Made by a program: the position numbers and the translations under genes
Source: a virus
Strand: one strand, 5' to 3'
Virus record (IMG/VR): IMGVR_UViG_3300022752_000103
Location: 1 to 52,091 of that record
DNA: 52,091 bases
Notes under the pieces: generated by a model
Told to the model about the DNA's origin: nothing
Databases searched by the model: none
The model's input: only the letters and a program-made list of their open reading frames with translations
In this document: positions 50,535 to 52,091 of the stretch, in pieces
Position numbering within the stretch: the stretch's first letter is position 1
How the letters are laid out: the number at the start of each line of letters is the position of its first letter

Positions 50535-50724
50535 TTTCTTCACTTTCGTCAAAAAACTCGTCAATTTTTTCTAATGAAACTGAACCGTCTTTGTTCACTC
50601 TCCATTCTATTACATTACCTTCTTCCCAACCAACGGATTGAACAAGATCATCAGGTAATGTAAGAAAATATTCATCAAAATCTTCGTTGTATTCTACAGT
50701 TGTTTCGTATACTTTTGGTGTCAT
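50527..50724 (-). CDS. AbrB/MazE-like small protein (65 residues)
   Basis: The core LPDDLVQSVGWEEGNVIEW, then RVNKDGSVSLEKI, is the swapped-hairpin pattern of SpoVT/AbrB-type domains: a short helix after LP, a G-W-x-x-G-D/N turn, and a two-strand finish. The first 20 residues (MTPKVYETTVEYNEDFDEYF) form an extra strand and the last ten are very acidic. Such proteins are frequent in T4-like cyanophages; whether they regulate transcription or act as orphan antitoxins is unknown. No toxin gene lies directly beside it. It starts 28 bases after the 55-residue gene ends. I saw no convincing promoter in that spacer. Confidence 0.7.
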   Translation of the reverse strand: MTPKVYETTVEYNEDFDEYFLTLPDDLVQSVGWEEGNVIEWRVNKDGSVSLEKIDEFFDESEEND

Positions 50725-50751
50725 AATTGTAACATAACTGACTTTATATAG

Positions 50752-50919
50752 TTAGTAAAAATATAAAATATGTTGCCTAAGCATACGTTGCTGTAAATAC
50801 TCTAAAGCATTGTAAAAGGCAACCTGATGAAATTTCAAATGTTTTTGAGATCCTCGATTGCCAAATACAACAATTGTAAATTCTCGTTCGCTTACTAATA
50901 CGTGAGTAACTTGCTCCAT
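50752..50919 (-). CDS. Hypothetical 55-residue protein coupled to the exported-protein gene
   Basis: Its ATG overlaps the stop of the preceding gene in a TGATG junction, typical of translational coupling. The product starts MEQVTHVLVSEREFTIVVFG and ends with a helical segment (HQVAFYNALEYLQQRMLRQH). A short beta-alpha layout is likely. Without this gene the region 50725-50918 would be an unexplained spacer. It is too short for standard ORF cut-offs. The DNA also contains a 7-bp inverted repeat (GTTGCCT/AGGCAAC), which may be chance. I cannot name a family. Confidence 0.5.
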   Translation of the reverse strand: MEQVTHVLVSEREFTIVVFGNRGSQKHLKFHQVAFYNALEYLQQRMLRQHILYFY

Positions 50920-51332
50920 CAGCAGTCTGAAGATTCTACATCAAAGAACAAAAACAGATTGATACGCTTCTGACGACAGCGATTCGGTTGAGTATTAATT
51001 ACAGTGGGAGGAACAACCACAGGACCACCAGATCCTTGAAAGAAACTTGGTGGGTGGTATTGAATCTGAGATTGAGGTGCGTACTGAGCAACGTTAACGT
51101 AGTTTTGGCGTAGTTCGCCATACCTACGAATAAGATCTGCTTCTACCTGTTTCATATTCTGAGTGATGCCAGGTCCAGAACTGATGCGAATCTTACCGCC
51201 GTCTGGCGTGTTGTATGTAGCACCTTGGGGTTTATCAGACCATTCGGTAGCATACTGTTGGGCAATAGCATGAGAGCTTAAAGGAAATGCGATGGTTGAA
51301 GCCATGGCACTCACAATTACGAAGTGTTTCAT
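50919..51332 (-). CDS. Exported hypothetical protein with signal peptide (137 residues)
   Basis: The N-terminus MKHFVIVSAMASTIAFPLSS, then HAIAQQ, is a good Sec signal peptide: one Lys, a hydrophobic core, and cleavage likely after AIA or SHA. The mature part has a basic-polar region (YNTPDGGKIRISSGPGITQN), a helix with MKQVEADLIRRYGELRQNYV, a Pro-rich stretch (GGPVVVPPTVINTQPN), and a Cys-containing end (RCRQKRIN, SSDC). Export is unusual within a virion-structure block. Possible roles are a periplasmic lysis helper or an envelope-modifying factor (inference). It starts four bases after the preceding small ORF, with a weak ribosome site, and its stop overlaps the 55-residue gene. Confidence 0.72.
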   Translation of the reverse strand: MKHFVIVSAMASTIAFPLSSHAIAQQYATEWSDKPQGATYNTPDGGKIRISSGPGITQNMKQVEADLIRRYGELRQNYVNVAQYAPQSQIQYHPPSFFQGSGGPVVVPPTVINTQPNRCRQKRINLFLFFDVESSDC

Positions 51333-51336
51333 AGTC

Positions 51337-51492
51337 TTATTGATTTCTTGCGCTCATTCTAACAAGTTTTCTGGGACTTGTCAAGCTTTCTGTGAGCATC
51401 TTCAAAAGTTCTTTGAGGACCATGAAGATATACGAAAACTCTTCGCTTGGTGTGGTTCGAGTACTTAGAGGTCTTTGAGGTTTTTGAGTCAT
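51337..51492 (-). CDS. Possible small helical protein (51 residues)
   Basis: From the ATG at 51492 the product reads MTQKPQRPLSTRTTPSEEFS, then YIFMVLKELLKMLTESLTSP, ending in MSARNQ. The middle is a probable amphipathic helix. A longer frame from 51546 exists but adds a Lys/His-rich stretch that looks like non-coding AT-rich DNA. There is no strong Shine-Dalgarno; the gene is accepted mainly because its stop lies four bases before the exported protein, as in an operon. The function is unknown. Confidence 0.4.
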   Translation of the reverse strand: MTQKPQRPLSTRTTPSEEFSYIFMVLKELLKMLTESLTSPRKLVRMSARNQ

Positions 51493-51610
51493 TTTTTTGT
51501 GGGAAAAATTTTTTTTATGAAAGCGAAAACAGTCGAGCGTTTTCAAAGTTTTGTAGGTTAATAGTATCTATCAATTTTCCTTTTCGCTCGGCCGCCTCGG
51601 TATAAACGAA

Positions 51611-51633
51611 GGGGGGCTAATTAACTGCCCCCC
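51611..51633. terminator. GC-rich hairpin after the HicA-like gene
   Basis: A 7-bp perfect stem (GGGGGGC / GCCCCCC) with a nine-base AT loop lies nine bases past the stop at 51642. It lacks a clean T run on the minus strand, so it may be a terminator with weak tail or another RNA stem. Confidence 0.5.
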
Positions 51634-51641
51634 GTGTATAC

Positions 51642-51827
51642 TTAGGCGTTGGCGCTACGTCTAAACTGTGCCTCCACATTCTTCAACGCTCGCTTATCAC
51701 TCAGTGTGCTGCCTGTTGTTACTGTAACCCCTGCAGCATTAACCCAGATTCGGTGACCGCTACGGCGTCGCTTCTCAGTGAACTTGTAGCGGGTGGCGAT
51801 GGTGAGAATCTCGTCTCGGCGTGCCAT
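51642..51827 (-). CDS. Small basic protein, possibly HicA-like (61 residues)
   Basis: MARRDEILTIATRYKFTEKR is followed by RRSGHRIWVNAAGVTVTTGS and LSDKRALKNVEAQFRR. The order helix, strand with S-G-H-R-I-W, strand, helix fits the small dsRBD-like fold of HicA mRNA-interferase toxins, whose catalytic His sits in a G-S-H motif. Here the His is at about residue 25. The usual HicB partner is absent: the upstream gene is unrelated in appearance. It could therefore be an orphan RNA-binding protein. Base composition is far richer in G and C than the rest of the window. It has a GAGGA Shine-Dalgarno and starts three bases after the upstream stop. Confidence 0.55.
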   Translation of the reverse strand: MARRDEILTIATRYKFTEKRRRSGHRIWVNAAGVTVTTGSTLSDKRALKNVEAQFRRSANA

Positions 51828-51830
51828 GGG

Positions 51831-52028
51831 TCAGTCCTCATGAGTGAACAGGGGCAGGCGGGCGATCGCCTCATCATGCCAGCGGTCGGCATGGCACCCT
51901 GCCCACCACCAACCCTCGTGCGCCTGCACCTGCCCAGCGTATACGCTCTGGGGTGAGGTCTCTGTCTTGCGAGGAACGAAGCGAACCTCACGGGTGGCGA
52001 GGTCGGATGCCATAGAGTAGATTGCCAT
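51831..52028 (-). CDS. Trp-rich hypothetical protein (65 residues) in the GC-rich edge
   Basis: The product reads MAIYSMASDLATREVRFVPR, then QSVYAGQVQAHEGWWWAGCH and ADRWHDEAIARLPLFTHED. The WWW triplet with the following C-H and H residues could be a small metal- or RNA-binding site, but I do not recognise a family. The start is uncertain. The ATG at 52028 is preceded directly by ten C and no Shine-Dalgarno; a second ATG at 52013 also lacks one. It is closely followed by the HicA-like gene, which suggests an operon of two. High GC content separates it from the phage structural genes. Confidence 0.5.
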   Translation of the reverse strand: MAIYSMASDLATREVRFVPRKTETSPQSVYAGQVQAHEGWWWAGCHADRWHDEAIARLPLFTHED

Positions 52029-52070
52029 GGGGGGGGGGTTCTGAGGTATTGTAGCAGATCAGGGGGGGGG
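52029..52070. repeat. Two long G homopolymer tracts at the right edge
   Basis: Runs of ten G (52029-52038) and nine G (52062-52070) lie 23 bases apart, immediately upstream of the 65-residue ORF (as C runs on its coding strand). Nothing similar occurs elsewhere in this AT-rich window. Confidence 0.8.
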
Positions 52071-52091
52071 TCACATCCCGTTGGTATACTC

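Noticed and set aside
50770-50823. 7-bp inverted repeat GTTGCCT/AGGCAAC as terminator
   Set aside because: The loop is about 40 bases and there is no T run; it lies inside the 55-residue ORF.
51753-51956. Plus-strand 67-residue ORF in the GC-rich edge
   Set aside because: Opposite to the HicA-like and Trp-rich genes, with no ribosome site.
51719-51991. 90-residue minus-strand ORF in the GC-rich edge
   Set aside because: High GC lengthens chance ORFs; it overlaps two better-supported small genes in another frame and its composition (Arg/Pro/Ser-rich) looks random.
52048-52075. A TACAAT -10-like box with TGTGAC 16 bases upstream as promoter for the 65-residue gene
   Set aside because: The -35 match is poor and the G tract fills the spacer; one hexamer alone is not enough evidence.

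Overview
The window is the virion-structure block of a T4-like contractile-tailed phage, most probably a cyanophage of the Kyanoviridae type that infects Synechococcus or Prochlorococcus. This rests on the order baseplate wedge (gp25, gp6, giant gp7-position protein, gp8), large fibre and structural proteins, neck (gp13, gp14), tail completion (gp15), small terminase (gp16). It also rests on cyanophage-type sequences for gp13 to gp16, on giant repeat-built structural proteins, and on T4-type late promoters (TATAAATA and close variants) in the spacers. No host gene, tRNA, rRNA or CRISPR array is visible. Most of the DNA is visibly AT-rich and almost every base is coding.

Transcription runs mainly right to left on the minus strand. 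From the right: a GC-rich edge (about 51.59-52.09 kb) has two tiny genes, one HicA-like, and two long G tracts. A run of small accessory genes follows (50.0-51.5 kb), including an exported protein, an AbrB-like protein and two genes that overlap in different frames. Next come a probable PAAR-like spike-tip protein, a 47-residue basic protein under its own sigma70-type promoter, and a 63-residue protein. The baseplate block is gp25, gp6, a 2985-residue protein with a YHYH domain, and gp8. It continues with a 2716-residue DUF4815-type protein, a 71-residue coiled coil, and a 2102-residue protein with beta-helix-like and cupredoxin-like regions.

The direction flips between 15.87 and 21.17 kb. 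Three plus-strand fibre-type genes form an inverted cassette. It starts at back-to-back late promoters (15808-15840) and ends at a bidirectional terminator (21171-21186). Left of it, on the minus strand, lies a second fibre/adhesin set: two small proteins, a 745-residue protein with an Asp-box propeller, a 125-residue protein, a five-repeat carbohydrate-binding-module protein, and a 2605-residue protein made largely of HG-L-x-TG repeats. A terminator fused to twin late promoters (3714-3762) separates this set from the tightly overlapping gp13-gp14-gp15-gp16 operon. Two small genes finish the left edge, the last one cut by the window.

The genes together encode the baseplate wedge, an unusually large set of host-contact proteins, the connector that joins tail to head, and the start of the packaging machinery. 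Four giant genes alone take up more than half of the window. The least explained parts are the accessory cluster at 49.5-52.1 kb and the inverted fibre cassette.
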